DNA of 64,000 nucleotides from Lewinellaceae bacterium (GTDB taxonomy: Bacteria > Bacteroidota > Bacteroidia > Chitinophagales > Saprospiraceae). Positions 46,622 to 55,558 of this stretch are shown here, piece after piece. The notes beneath the pieces were generated by a model. That model saw nothing but the letters and a program-made list of their open reading frames with translations, had not been told where the DNA came from and made no database searches. Where the stretch lies: the NCBI GenBank assembly GCA_020636095.1, contig JACJYN010000015.1, positions 1 to 64,000 of the forward strand, given 5' to 3'. The translations under genes were made by a program, and so were the position numbers. Numbering within the stretch: position 1 is the stretch's first letter; every line of letters begins with the position of its first letter.

Positions 46622-48271
46622 ATGGATGCTTTTAAAAAATACTTTTCCTTCGATAACCTGCTCCTTGCTTGGGAGAGAGTGATCCGCTCCAATGACCGGC
46701 TGGCGAAGAATCAGTTTGGAATAAGGACTTATGGTAACGAACTGGAAACTAATTTGGAACGGCTTTCTGAACAGTTATTGAAAGGAAACTATACGCCGCA
46801 CCGCCCTTTTAAAATATATGTTCCGAAGGCTTCCGGAATGCAGCGTACAAAGTCGGTTTTGCATATCGAAGATGATATCGTTTTTCAGGCTATTGCCAAT
46901 ATAATTGCCCAAAATTGCTACGAGGAATTCACAGATAATGAAGACTTTATTTTTGGCAGTATTTTGAATGATGAGGTAAAAGAAGGCACGAAGGTGTTCG
47001 AGAAAGGTGACCCTGACCTTTTCTTTTTTAAACCATATATGCGATTGTATAATCGCTTTGCCAGCTCGGTTAACAAAGCTATACTGGTCGACAAGGTGAA
47101 ATACAAATTGGAAACCGATATTACCGGTTTTTTCGACAGCATTCCCCATTACAACTTGCTCCAAATCTTATCGAAACCACCATTCAATACGGAAGACGAA
47201 ATCTTAAATTTATTGGCACAATGCTTGAACCTCTGGTCAGGCACACGTGAAAGTATGACCCCAGGTATCGGTATTCCTCAAGGCCCTCAAGCCTCCTCTT
47301 TCCTGGCAAATGTTGTGCTTCACAACCTGGATGATCTGATCATTGGAGAAGGCCACACCTACTACCGGTACATGGATGACATTCGCATTTACGGACATGA
47401 GGAAGAAGAACTGTTAAAAGCACTGGTCCAAATCGACAAATATTTGAAAAGCATAGCACTTTCACTCAACTCCAAGAAAACATCCATTGAACGAGTTGAA
47501 AGTTTGGAAGAAGAACAATCCACTATAAAGTTGCTCGATTACGACGAAGGTGAAGAGAATGAAGCCATTAATGAGTTTCAAAAATTTGCGGAACAAGATG
47601 GTAACGTGGAAGAAATCCGGATCACCATTACCGATCCAAAACAGATAGCGGTGGTATGGAAACAACAACTGTTTGAAGCCGAATTAGAGCTAAAATCCTG
47701 GTTTTCGAAAGGTGAAGAGGGGAAGTTGATCTTGGAAAAAGAAGGCTTAGATGAAGGTGAAATCAGAGAGGTTTCTTACAGATATCGTACGGCATTACGA
47801 GAAATCAATGAATTTGAAGAATGCCAGCCCGATGAGAGTCTGATTCCCTATTGGTTATTCTTAATGCGTAAATTTTTCTGGAAGGCAGAACACCTTTGTT
47901 GGGTCCTGAATTTTTATTCTGAAAACACTCAACTGAAAAGGCTTCTATTTGATTTATTACCTCGCTTCGAGATTTATGAATGGGTTTGTCATCAGATTTA
48001 TATGACCCTAAGCCTGACTCAGGAATTTTCAAAGAAAGAGCTGAAAGCCCTCTTTCAACAGCTTTCAAAAGAGCCTTCGGTATATTCCAAATTGGCATTG
48101 TTCAAATTACTCATTTACCATGCACCCGACAAGCAATTCTTTACTTCTGTATTAAGAGCGATTAAGAAAGAAGATGATATCTACATTAAGAAAGAACTGC
48201 TGGCCTATTGTCAGCAAAAGCGAGAGAACGAATTTACTATGGAAGAACTTATTGAAAGTTTTGGATTATGA
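46622..48271 (+). CDS. Reverse transcriptase of the unknown/abortive-infection-like type, BREX-linked
   Basis: 549 residues. RT motifs in order: LETDITGFFDSIPH (first catalytic Asp, D166), GIPQGPQASSFLANV (motif 4, 217-231), YYRYMDD (250-253, catalytic Asp pair), and SLNSKKTSIE (motif 6). There is no maturase, HNH or DGR-type SQ motif. The remaining 250 residues are helical, as in UG/Abi-type defence RTs. It starts 15 bases after brxL, too close for a retron ncRNA between them. It overlaps the next gene by 4 bases (ATGA). Its composition is more A/T-rich than the BREX genes before it, so it looks like a later addition. The exact RT class cannot be assigned by eye. Confidence 0.88.
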   Translation: MDAFKKYFSFDNLLLAWERVIRSNDRLAKNQFGIRTYGNELETNLERLSEQLLKGNYTPHRPFKIYVPKASGMQRTKSVLHIEDDIVFQAIANIIAQNCYEEFTDNEDFIFGSILNDEVKEGTKVFEKGDPDLFFFKPYMRLYNRFASSVNKAILVDKVKYKLETDITGFFDSIPHYNLLQILSKPPFNTEDEILNLLAQCLNLWSGTRESMTPGIGIPQGPQASSFLANVVLHNLDDLIIGEGHTYYRYMDDIRIYGHEEEELLKALVQIDKYLKSIALSLNSKKTSIERVESLEEEQSTIKLLDYDEGEENEAINEFQKFAEQDGNVEEIRITITDPKQIAVVWKQQLFEAELELKSWFSKGEEGKLILEKEGLDEGEIREVSYRYRTALREINEFEECQPDESLIPYWLFLMRKFFWKAEHLCWVLNFYSENTQLKRLLFDLLPRFEIYEWVCHQIYMTLSLTQEFSKKELKALFQQLSKEPSVYSKLALFKLLIYHAPDKQFFTSVLRAIKKEDDIYIKKELLAYCQQKRENEFTMEELIESFGL

Positions 48272-48957
48272 AGTTTACTGATTTGAGAGATGATCTCGAA
48301 AAGGCCAAACAGCTTATAGAGAAAAAGCCCAATTCTCTGGATAGTTTTGAAAAGGAATTCTTTTTGGATATCGAGTACAGAAAGAAAACTTTATTGGAGA
48401 GCCTGCAATCTGGTAAAGCCCTTGAACATTTATATGATGACCTGATAAAAGAAGCCTGCTTTTATGAATTTCATTTTCCTCTTAGCAAAAAAGACTATGA
48501 AGTTTCCAATGAGTTTGCCTTTACATGCGTGGAAATGAGTTTTGAGGCAGAAAAAATCCATTATCGGCGGGTGGGCGATTGGACTAAAAATGCATTGAAA
48601 GCTTTTGATGTTCTGGTATTGAAAATTTACACAGAAGTTTTAGACGTGAATGAAGTATATAAAACTACTGATGGAAAGAAGCCCCGCATTTACGAAACGG
48701 AAGTGTATCAATATTTGCAAGAACAAGAAGATGAAGATTACCGGCTAATTGGTTCTAACTTCAAATCGATCTATCAGCTCCGCTCAGAATTTGAGCACAT
48801 ACAGCAAGTAACAAAATGGGGCAAACGAAGTATAAAGCCAATTCCCAATTGGAAAAAAATACAGCATAAATCTACCATCCTCAGGCTTTTTGAAGAGGTG
48901 CTGAAAGAGTTGTTAAAAATCTATCGAAGGGAGTTTGCAATAGGAATAGTAAATTAA
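48268..48957 (+). CDS. HEPN-like helical protein coupled to the reverse transcriptase
   Basis: 229 residues, nearly all helical and rich in Lys/Glu. Near the C-terminus is YQLRSEFEHIQQ; R172-x4-H177 fits the R-x(4-6)-H active-site motif of HEPN ribonucleases, and the preceding helices have the expected length. The start ATG overlaps the RT stop (ATGA), so the two are translated together. A toxin-like RNase controlled by RT product would be a sensible model by analogy with other RT-linked defence proteins, but that is inference. No known family was recognised from overall sequence. Confidence 0.6.
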   Translation: MKFTDLRDDLEKAKQLIEKKPNSLDSFEKEFFLDIEYRKKTLLESLQSGKALEHLYDDLIKEACFYEFHFPLSKKDYEVSNEFAFTCVEMSFEAEKIHYRRVGDWTKNALKAFDVLVLKIYTEVLDVNEVYKTTDGKKPRIYETEVYQYLQEQEDEDYRLIGSNFKSIYQLRSEFEHIQQVTKWGKRSIKPIPNWKKIQHKSTILRLFEEVLKELLKIYRREFAIGIVN

Positions 48958-49028
48958 TTTTTTCGGATTCACCTGGCCGACTAAACCAATCCGGTAAACA
49001 CTATCCCCCCAGCTAAAAAACCATTGAT

Positions 49029-49387
49029 ATGCAAGATTTAGGATCGATCTTTCGGGTAGCAAAAAAGTTGAAAACAACTCCTGAAGACATTTTTCAAATA
49101 CTGTCAAGAAAAGGAATAACGGTAGAACTCAAATACAGCACAAAATTTGCCCACGAATGGTTTGAAATTGTAGAATCGGTTCTTAAAGCCAGGAGGCGAA
49201 TAAAAAATAGAGGATTTGAAAATCGTATATATTATCCGAAACAGCCTATAAAAGGGCAAACCTTCACAACATCTCTAACGAGCTGAAAACAGAGTTGGGT
49301 TATTACTGCTCTATAAATCATCGGGATCGAAAGGGATGGAGGCGAAATCTGGCTAAGGCTTTGAAGTCGAAAATGGACAATAATTAG
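49029..49387 (+). pseudogene. Small basic protein with IF2-N-like helical motif, possibly frameshifted
   Basis: The frame 49029-49286 starts MQDLGSIFRVAKKLKTT and continues PEDIFQILSRKGITVE. The VAKKL-x5-EDIFQIL-x3-GI pattern resembles the N-terminal domain of translation factor IF2. After about 49250 a neighbouring frame carries a more protein-like tail (NISNELKTELGYYC, then NHRDRKGWRRNLAKALKSKM) to a stop at 49387, so one base may be missing. It follows the HEPN-like gene by 71 bases in the same direction and may be the last gene of the operon. The function is unknown. Confidence 0.4.
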
Positions 49388-49601
49388 GCATGTTCTTTAT
49401 GTTTTTCGCCAAGAAAGTGAGCAATTAGATAGGCACTAAAACCGGAGATGACGGCCCCACTAAAAAGGCTAAAGGAAACAAAGTTCCGGCAAGATCCGCC
49501 ACTTGGCCCAGCAAGGCAAAGATACCGGCTCCTATCATAACTCCGGTACCAAGCGCCACTGCTCCGGTTAAGCTTATACTATTTTTTTTGTAGTTATCCA
49601 T
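49384..49601 (-). pseudogene. Truncated second copy of the APC permease N-terminus
   Basis: From ATG 49601 (minus) the sequence repeats the start of the permease at 17394 almost exactly (DNYKKNSISLTGAVALGTGV and on). The similarity extends about 30 bases upstream of the start codon. Near 49460 one G is missing from a G run relative to the full copy, which shifts the frame. Just after, at the SAY position, similarity stops and an unrelated tail (LIAHFLGEKHKEHA) ends at 49384. Remnant of duplication and deletion. Confidence 0.85.
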
Positions 49602-49632
49602 TTTGCCCACTTAGGGAAATTCAATATTTAAG

Positions 49633-49875
49633 TCAGTATGCGCTGTCATATGTCATGGAAAAATAGGCCCCATCATCCTCTGTAAACTGCTGACGTTGCA
49701 GTACGAAATCGGTAGTCATGTATTCTTCTACGACATAGTTTATCGTTTTAATGCGGAATTCTTCTCCCTTACCCAGTTCATACAATTGCTGAAAGTCTTC
49801 TGAAGTGACATCCACTTTTATCTTTTCGTCATCGGGATCATGGTTAGGGGTTTTGGAAATAAATAAACTACTCAA
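49633..49875 (-). CDS. Small acidic protein of unknown function
   Basis: 80 residues, beginning with TTG at 49875; no ATG is available in frame before the acidic KVDVTSEDFQQLYELGKG segment. The composition looks coding (KTINYVVEEYMTTDFVLQRQ), with no cysteines, no signal peptide and no known motif. It might be the 3' part of a truncated gene, since a palindromic element lies immediately upstream. Confidence 0.35.
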   Translation of the reverse strand: MSSLFISKTPNHDPDDEKIKVDVTSEDFQQLYELGKGEEFRIKTINYVVEEYMTTDFVLQRQQFTEDDGAYFSMTYDSAY

Positions 49876-49884
49876 AATGGCGCG

Positions 49885-49970
49885 GTTATTTTTTCGCTGA
49901 ACTAGGCGCGAAGAATGAGCATAGCCCAGCTACGCGAATGATGAGCAACGACGTGCAGCGGAAAAAGAAC
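49885..49970. repeat. Palindromic intergenic element
   Basis: GTTATTTTTTCGCTG (49885-49899) pairs with CAGCGGAAAAAGAAC (49956-49970), 13 of 15 positions. In between are two ATGAGCA words (49915 and 49941) and GC-rich segments. The composition is unlike the coding sequence around it. It looks like a copy of a dispersed palindromic repeat. Confidence 0.5.
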
Positions 49971-50005
49971 AAGCCAGATGTGTAGATTATTTTTTTCCAA
50001 AGCCC

Positions 50006-51043
50006 TTAATTTTGGTTTTTCAGTTCATTCAGCAAAGCGGGCATATTAACTCTGGCCACGGCTGTATGCGTATCTGCCGCCCCATAATAGATGTAAAGGA
50101 ATTCATCGAACTGTGCACTTCCGGTAGGGAATACCACATGGTTTACCACACCTTCCAGCTCCCATTTTTCAGTTGGTGAAAATAGAGGTTGCTTTAATCG
50201 TGCAATAACCTTTTCGGGTTGGTTTAAATCCAGAAGTGCAGCGGTCGCATGATAGGTCTTCCCAATAATGGTTTCACATACCCCATGATAGATAAGCAGC
50301 CATCCACCTTCTGTTTCAATAGGCGGGCACCCTGCCCCTATATAGTTGACTTCAAAATCATATTTGGGATCCAATACAATGTGGGAAGTCAGGTCTGTTA
50401 AATAATTCTCCCAAAATGGTTTGGTCAGGTCCGCCCAACTCTCAAATTTTACAATCTGGATACCGGGCCAGATACGGTGCAACATCACAAATTTTCCGTT
50501 GATCTTTCTGGGGAACAGCACTATATCTTTGTCCCTTAAAAGCCTGTGTTTTTCATCTACCAGTCCTAATTCCGCAAAAAGATTGAAGTAGTAATAGTAT
50601 TTCGGGTTTAATATTCCCTGGTTACAGTGCTCCAGATGATGTTTGTACTCCATGTAATTAACCTGCGGGGTAATAATTCCTTTTTTCTCGAAGTGCATCA
50701 GGTCTTTCGAAATCGCCAGGGCACCCATGGCATTTACACCGTCATAGGCGGTGTATGTCAAATAATAAATGTCTTCAATTTTAACGATGCGTGCATCTTC
50801 TAGCCCGTGTTTTTCATAGTCGAGTTCGCAAATTATAAGAGGCTGCTTATGTCTTTCTACAATGTTAGTTGGACCATTCGCTTTGGCATATCCTATGGTG
50901 GAAAGGTTACCCTCCGCTACTGCCCGATAAAAAATATGCACGTTATCACCTTCCTGATAAATGCCTGGGTTTAGCACTCCATTGTTTTCAAACTCCAATT
51001 CGCCGGGGCTTAGTATGACTCCTTGTTTTTCTATTGCTAACAT
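50006..51043 (-). CDS. GH130-family glycoside phosphorylase / hydrolase
   Basis: 345 residues, five-bladed propeller. Typical GH130 blocks are seen: NNGVLNPGIYQEGDNVHIFYRA near the start, LEDARIVKIEDIYYLTYTAYDG with the catalytic Asp, ILNPKYYYYFNLF, and WLLIYHGV, ending with FLYIYYGAADTHTAVARV. Family members phosphorolyse beta-mannosides or related sugars. No signal peptide is seen, so it acts in the cytosol. ATG 51043 is followed after the stop by an intergenic palindrome. The neighbours are membrane and redox genes rather than sugar uptake genes, so its substrate is unclear. Confidence 0.88.
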   Translation of the reverse strand: MLAIEKQGVILSPGELEFENNGVLNPGIYQEGDNVHIFYRAVAEGNLSTIGYAKANGPTNIVERHKQPLIICELDYEKHGLEDARIVKIEDIYYLTYTAYDGVNAMGALAISKDLMHFEKKGIITPQVNYMEYKHHLEHCNQGILNPKYYYYFNLFAELGLVDEKHRLLRDKDIVLFPRKINGKFVMLHRIWPGIQIVKFESWADLTKPFWENYLTDLTSHIVLDPKYDFEVNYIGAGCPPIETEGGWLLIYHGVCETIIGKTYHATAALLDLNQPEKVIARLKQPLFSPTEKWELEGVVNHVVFPTGSAQFDEFLYIYYGAADTHTAVARVNMPALLNELKNQN

Positions 51044-51081
51044 GTGGGCTTACGTTTTAATAGTGAGTAGCCATTTTCAAT

Positions 51082-52800
51082 TCACACCACATATTTATCC
51101 CAAAGTCCATATTTTTCTTTGATTTTCCCTTTGGAAAAGGAAAGTGCCATTATAATAAATCCGGCCAGGCTACTGCTTATGGTGAGCGTCATATTACTAT
51201 CCTCTATCAACCAGGGCATCACTGCCAGTGCCAGGCCTAACAATATGTTGAAATAGCGAAAACTTCTGAGTACTTCAGCCATAGCCACTACCGCAAAAAC
51301 GATCACGAGTGCTCCGCCCAAGTGATTCAGATTAGCAGCGGATGTTTCTATTCCCATCCGGAAAACGGTTGGAGAAACCATTAGCCAAAGGCCAATGATT
51401 ACTGAAAGGGTTAATTGCCATGGGGCAGTCATTCCCCATATCGATGATTTGAATACTTTCCACGGTTGGTCAACAAATGTTGCCAATTCAGGAGAACGCT
51501 GATCGTTTTCAGTGGAAAGTGCATCACCACCTTTCCAAAATATTTTCCATAACGAATCTCCTTTTTGTTTGCGTTGCACCATGTGCTGCCACATGGCAAT
51601 AACTTCATCAATCTGTAAAGGAATCATGGGCAGCATGATAATGGCAGAAAACAGGCAAAGGAAGCACCATGCGCCTACGGTGAGTGGTTGGGAAATCACC
51701 AGGAATATGCTCACCAAACCCAGAGGAATAACCAAAATTCCAAAAAAGGTGACCATCCAGGGCATCGTACGCCATCGGGAAGTACCCCCCATAAATCCCA
51801 TCATAAATTCCAGGGTGTAGGCGAGTGTTCCCATAGCTGCATCTGAAACCGGCCAGCTATGCGACATATCGGAGTTCAAAACGTTTAAGGTGCCTTCCCC
51901 AAAAAATGGATCCCAGGCAGTATCTACATAGCCCAATTGAAATGCGCCCAAATAGCGGGAGGCCAGCCACCCGATAAATGCAAGGCCGATCATAATAGAG
52001 CGCTGTGGCCAGCTGGAGGGGTTGTAACTCCAGCCGGTAGGTACATTACCACCCATTTTCATAAATAGGATCATATTAGGCATGCCGGGTATAAGGATGG
52101 ACAAGGCAATAACTAAGGCCCCGGCCATGGTGCCGTTATAATAGGCTACCGCCGTTGGTGCCCAAAAAAGGAGGGGTGCCATGCTGATCCATATCCCGAT
52201 AAAGCAAACGATCCAAACACTATAGGGACGGTTAGGCTTAAGGGAACGCCAACCAAAAATTACCAGCAACAGCCCACTGATGATGTCGCTCCAATACATG
52301 GCGGCAATACGATCACTAAGCGATAACCATACAGGCCTTCCTCCTGCAGGCGTTACCGCATTCTTTCCATAATCAAAAGTGAGTGGTGAAGCGATCATCC
52401 AAAAACCCAGCAATACAATGATCCAGAAGGCCCAGAGCGTTTGCTTGTGGTGATCATTCAGCATTTTCATGCGGTCATCGGCACTCATTTTCATGGCACC
52501 CATGTCCATGTGTTCATGGCCCTGCATGGTGTCATGCTTTTCCATATCCATCATCGGGCGGGTGACACCTCGTGAGCCCATACCTTCCATTTCGTGGTCA
52601 GGTGTTTTGTGTTTTGCTTCCTCCTTTTCCACTAGCTTCATTCCGCATTTCGGGCATTTACCAGGTTTATCACTAATCACGTCAGGATGCATCACACAAG
52701 TGTATGTTACCTTATTACTGGTTTGTTCCGGTTCCCGGGCATTATCAGGTTTTTTATCTTCACCCTTCGGAGACTTGGAGGAATGGTCGTGGTTTTCCAT
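51082..52800 (-). CDS. Membrane protein with heavy-metal-binding domain, SPW repeats and VKOR-like CxxC
   Basis: 572 residues. The N-terminal cytosolic part has YTCVMHPDVISDKPGKCPKCGM, the heavy-metal-binding domain common on copper ATPases, followed by Met/His-rich linkers. About twelve helices follow. SPW-type repeats are visible (FWMIASPLTFDYGK, WISMAPLLFWAPTA, WLMVSPTVFRMG). The helix WCFLCLFSAI carries a CxxC like vitamin K epoxide reductase-type proteins. It could sense metal and shuttle electrons in the membrane; no assay-proven role is known to me. It lies 38 bases before the GH130 gene (same strand). Confidence 0.7.
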   Translation of the reverse strand: MENHDHSSKSPKGEDKKPDNAREPEQTSNKVTYTCVMHPDVISDKPGKCPKCGMKLVEKEEAKHKTPDHEMEGMGSRGVTRPMMDMEKHDTMQGHEHMDMGAMKMSADDRMKMLNDHHKQTLWAFWIIVLLGFWMIASPLTFDYGKNAVTPAGGRPVWLSLSDRIAAMYWSDIISGLLLVIFGWRSLKPNRPYSVWIVCFIGIWISMAPLLFWAPTAVAYYNGTMAGALVIALSILIPGMPNMILFMKMGGNVPTGWSYNPSSWPQRSIMIGLAFIGWLASRYLGAFQLGYVDTAWDPFFGEGTLNVLNSDMSHSWPVSDAAMGTLAYTLEFMMGFMGGTSRWRTMPWMVTFFGILVIPLGLVSIFLVISQPLTVGAWCFLCLFSAIIMLPMIPLQIDEVIAMWQHMVQRKQKGDSLWKIFWKGGDALSTENDQRSPELATFVDQPWKVFKSSIWGMTAPWQLTLSVIIGLWLMVSPTVFRMGIETSAANLNHLGGALVIVFAVVAMAEVLRSFRYFNILLGLALAVMPWLIEDSNMTLTISSSLAGFIIMALSFSKGKIKEKYGLWDKYVV

Positions 52801-52837
52801 GCTATGACAGAATTAGTGTTTAGGGATCCATTTATAA

Positions 52838-53875
52838 TTAGTTCAGTTTATTCACTTGATAAAATTTCTTTGGATTAGCTTTTAAGTTTTCAACCATTTT
52901 GGGCAAGGTATCCCGCAAACCATGTTTGGGTTTCCAGCCCAACAGTTTTTTAGCCTTGGAACTGTCCATTTCAAAATGGTCATCGGCCAGATCGATCATC
53001 CAGGGTTTAATAAAAGCTTTGCCAAATAGGTTCTGCATAAATGCCCCGGCTTTGGCAAACCACTTTGGAATGGCGATGATGGGCATTTTTTTGCCATGGA
53101 TCTCTGTGCTGATAATGTCTTGTATATCCTGATAGGCCAAGGTTTCGTCATCGCCAATATTCAAAATTACTTCCTGTTGGAGGTCCTTTCTTTTTTCAAC
53201 GGCCAAAGCTATCGCATCGATGACATCATCCCGGTGCACATACGTGCTGCCATGGGCTGTATTGGCAGGATACAATCTTGCTGAAATTTGTTTTTCGTAG
53301 ATTCGCTGAGCCTGGTTGGTGATAGGAATTGAACTACCCTCTTCACTATAAACCCCCGCTATACGCATCATTACCACAGGGATTTTGCCCCGCTTTTCAC
53401 GCATCACTTTTTCTGTCGTTACTTTCGATTTTGGATAATCCCATTTGGGTTCCAATGGCGATTCTTCCGTAATCAGCACCCCAGGTGAAGAAGGTTTGTA
53501 CACCAGCATACTGCTTGAAAAAATGAATTGCTCTACTTCAAAATCCTGTAAGTATTTCAGCATACGCTCTGTGCCTTTCACGGTCACTTTATCATACAGG
53601 TCGGAGGGTTTTCCCAAGAAATCATAATAGGCTGCCAGATGCACCACTGAGGCTATTTTGTTGCCATAGGCGTAGCGGATTCTTTTGAAAGCAAAGTCCA
53701 TTCGGTCATCGTTGGTGAGGTCCACACATACACATTCAGCTTCTACGGGCGGAAAAGGATAGCCATCCTGGTCAAATCCAACCACATGGTATTTTTCAGC
53801 TAGTTTATGGATTAACGCTGAGCCTATCATTCCACTGCTTCCTGTCACAATTACTACTTCGGTTTTGTCTTTCAT
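52838..53875 (-). CDS. NAD-dependent epimerase/dehydratase (extended SDR)
   Basis: 345 residues from ATG 53875; a TTG 18 bases upstream is possible. The nucleotide-binding GxxGxxG is VTGSSGMIGSAL at the N-terminus. VVHLAAYYD follows, the serine region is FIFSSSMLVY, and the catalytic Tyr-x3-Lys is YPKSK. The family interconverts nucleotide sugars or reduces related substrates. It is in the same direction as the next two genes (37 bases to the SPW-type gene), so the three probably form an operon. Its sugar substrate cannot be predicted. Confidence 0.87.
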   Translation of the reverse strand: MKDKTEVVIVTGSSGMIGSALIHKLAEKYHVVGFDQDGYPFPPVEAECVCVDLTNDDRMDFAFKRIRYAYGNKIASVVHLAAYYDFLGKPSDLYDKVTVKGTERMLKYLQDFEVEQFIFSSSMLVYKPSSPGVLITEESPLEPKWDYPKSKVTTEKVMREKRGKIPVVMMRIAGVYSEEGSSIPITNQAQRIYEKQISARLYPANTAHGSTYVHRDDVIDAIALAVEKRKDLQQEVILNIGDDETLAYQDIQDIISTEIHGKKMPIIAIPKWFAKAGAFMQNLFGKAFIKPWMIDLADDHFEMDSSKAKKLLGWKPKHGLRDTLPKMVENLKANPKKFYQVNKLN

Positions 53876-53903
53876 TGACACATTTTTATCCAATTGTTCT
53901 TTT

Positions 53904-54070
53904 TAAGAGCGTGTTGGGGTTTTATCCTTTGGCCTGCAAATGACCATCTATGGAACCTCACTTTACCATTTTTTCGCCCCGTAGCACCACTACGAAGCTC
54001 AAAAATGGCTTCGTCAGAACCCAAATCTGGCCATTTTCGGCATCAAAAACAAAATCCCAACACGCTCTTA
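53904..54070. mobile_element. MITE-like element with 20-base terminal inverted repeats
   Basis: TAAGAGCGTGTTGGGGTTTT (53904-53923) and AAAATCCCAACACGCTCTTA (54051-54070) match in inverted order at 19 of 20 positions. The 127-base interior has no frame and contains further partial palindromes (CCATTTTTT / AAAAATGG). The right terminus supplies the stop codon of the porin gene on the minus strand. A non-autonomous transposon is the simplest reading. Confidence 0.7.
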
Positions 54071-55366
54071 GAAACTAATAGCCGCCTCGATATTAAAGCC
54101 ATCAAATTTTGCTCCTGCAAATCTTCCGGTCCAGGTATTACCGGTATATTTTTGATTGACATATTCCGCCTTCACTACAATATTCTTTGAGAGAAACCAG
54201 CCACCGCCTACATTTAACCGATTGATCTTTAGGTCTTCTTTAGCGCTTTCTACCGTTTTTCCCTGTACGGTATTATACCTTCCTGCTATATAGAATCTTT
54301 CCCGCTTTCCAAAACGATAAACTAATTCTACTGCCAGCTGGGTAAAAGCACCTACTTTATCAGCATCCGATGTATTGATTTCATTACCTCCTGAAGCCAA
54401 TTCATAAATCCCAAAGAACTCAAGCCCCTTGAATTTTACAAAAGGATTGACTTGTATAGCAGTAAGTTTTTTGAAGCGAGCGTTGTATCTGCCTTCAAAT
54501 TCACCACCCTCGGTATTTCCCAGAGAGTCAGGCAGTGTATGCAACACATTGTAATATCTGCCTCCCGAACGATCGCCTCCGTACAGCCAAGTGCCTGTAG
54601 TCGTCCCTTGATTGGAATAGATTGATCCGGCCAACCGTACCCTCAGGTCACTGTTTATTTGTTTGTCAAAGCCTAATTTGCCGTAAAAGGATGGTTTATT
54701 ATCACTTTTATCAGTAACCACTACACTTTGATTAAGCTTGCCATTGGTGACACCAACTACTGCCAGCAATCCATTTTTTTGCAGCGCAACTTCGCCAAAA
54801 GCTTCGGTGGAAAAAGCGTCCATGATATAATTTCCTACAAAGGGATTATAAATAGCCCGGGCATTATCTGACCTGCGGAAGTGAGCGTCGCCATAGTTAA
54901 ATTCATCCAGGCCAATGGTAATGGTGGCATAATTCATGATCTCCTCTAAAAACCCAGAGCTAATGAAATCCAATTTGTCTATCTGGATATGGCCGCCTTT
55001 TACCCACGAATCTTCATGGTGTTGGGATGAAAGATAGGTTCTCAGGTGCATGCGAACACCGTCAATCAATTGTACATCGAGGTTAAGGTTGGCCGAGGGC
55101 AGGTTGAAATTTGAGCCCAACTCAACCAGGTTGTTTAAATCATTACTTTGATTTAATGATTGAAACTGCATGGCAAAGTCTCCACCAACCCGGACTTTAA
55201 CGCCACCAAATGCTACCGTGTCATCTTTTGATGTCTCAAAAATATTTAAGCCTGCTTTATCATTTGGGCGAAAATATTGCAAGTCGCTATATTGTGCTTT
55301 GGCATTGAATAGCGATAACATAAAACAAATAAATCCTGTAATATGTATTAGTTTAGAAGTTGTCAT
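54068..55366 (-). CDS. Outer-membrane porin-like beta-barrel protein (copy 2)
   Basis: 432 residues with signal peptide ending near NAKAQ, and C-terminal ISF. It is a full-length paralogue of the protein at 2449-3720. Identical blocks include LQYFRPN, VRVGGDFAMQF, NLPSANLNLDVQL, FRRSDNARAIYNPFVGNY and VVGVTNGKLNQS. A YceI-like gene lies just upstream, as in the other copy, so yceI-porin is a conserved module. The stop codon lies in the MITE-like terminus. The transported solute is unknown. Both copies are intact while their partner is broken in the left copy. Confidence 0.78.
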   Translation of the reverse strand: MTTSKLIHITGFICFMLSLFNAKAQYSDLQYFRPNDKAGLNIFETSKDDTVAFGGVKVRVGGDFAMQFQSLNQSNDLNNLVELGSNFNLPSANLNLDVQLIDGVRMHLRTYLSSQHHEDSWVKGGHIQIDKLDFISSGFLEEIMNYATITIGLDEFNYGDAHFRRSDNARAIYNPFVGNYIMDAFSTEAFGEVALQKNGLLAVVGVTNGKLNQSVVVTDKSDNKPSFYGKLGFDKQINSDLRVRLAGSIYSNQGTTTGTWLYGGDRSGGRYYNVLHTLPDSLGNTEGGEFEGRYNARFKKLTAIQVNPFVKFKGLEFFGIYELASGGNEINTSDADKVGAFTQLAVELVYRFGKRERFYIAGRYNTVQGKTVESAKEDLKINRLNVGGGWFLSKNIVVKAEYVNQKYTGNTWTGRFAGAKFDGFNIEAAISF

Positions 55367-55379
55367 AGATATAAATTAT

Positions 55380-55527
55380 TTGTAACTATTTACCTATCCG
55401 GCCAAAAACGCCTGGCTTTGCCTCAGTCCTAAAGGATGGCCAGGCGTTTTCAGCCTTTGCTCCCTTCAGGGATTGGGGCAAACAAAGGCTGAAAATGTCG
55501 TTTCGGAACTGATCTAAATAGTTACAA
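55380..55527. repeat. 148-base palindromic element ending in TTGTAACTATTTA
   Basis: The outer ends TTGTAACTATTTA (55380-55392) and TAAATAGTTACAA (55515-55527) are perfect inverted repeats. Two perfect inner hairpins are present: AAAACGCCTGGC with GCCAGGCGTTTT (55405-55416, 55439-55450), and TTTTCAGCCTTTG with CAAAGGCTGAAAA (55447-55459, 55483-55495). It lies between the yceI and porin genes, so it may also shape their transcript. No open frame inside. Confidence 0.75.
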
Positions 55528-55558
55528 TTATTTAAAAAATAATTTTAGTTTGAATTGT

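Noticed and set aside
46622..48957. Diversity-generating retroelement or group II intron
   Set aside because: No TR/VR repeat pair, no DGR-type SQ motif after the motif 4 proline, no maturase or HNH domain, and no intron RNA structure seen.
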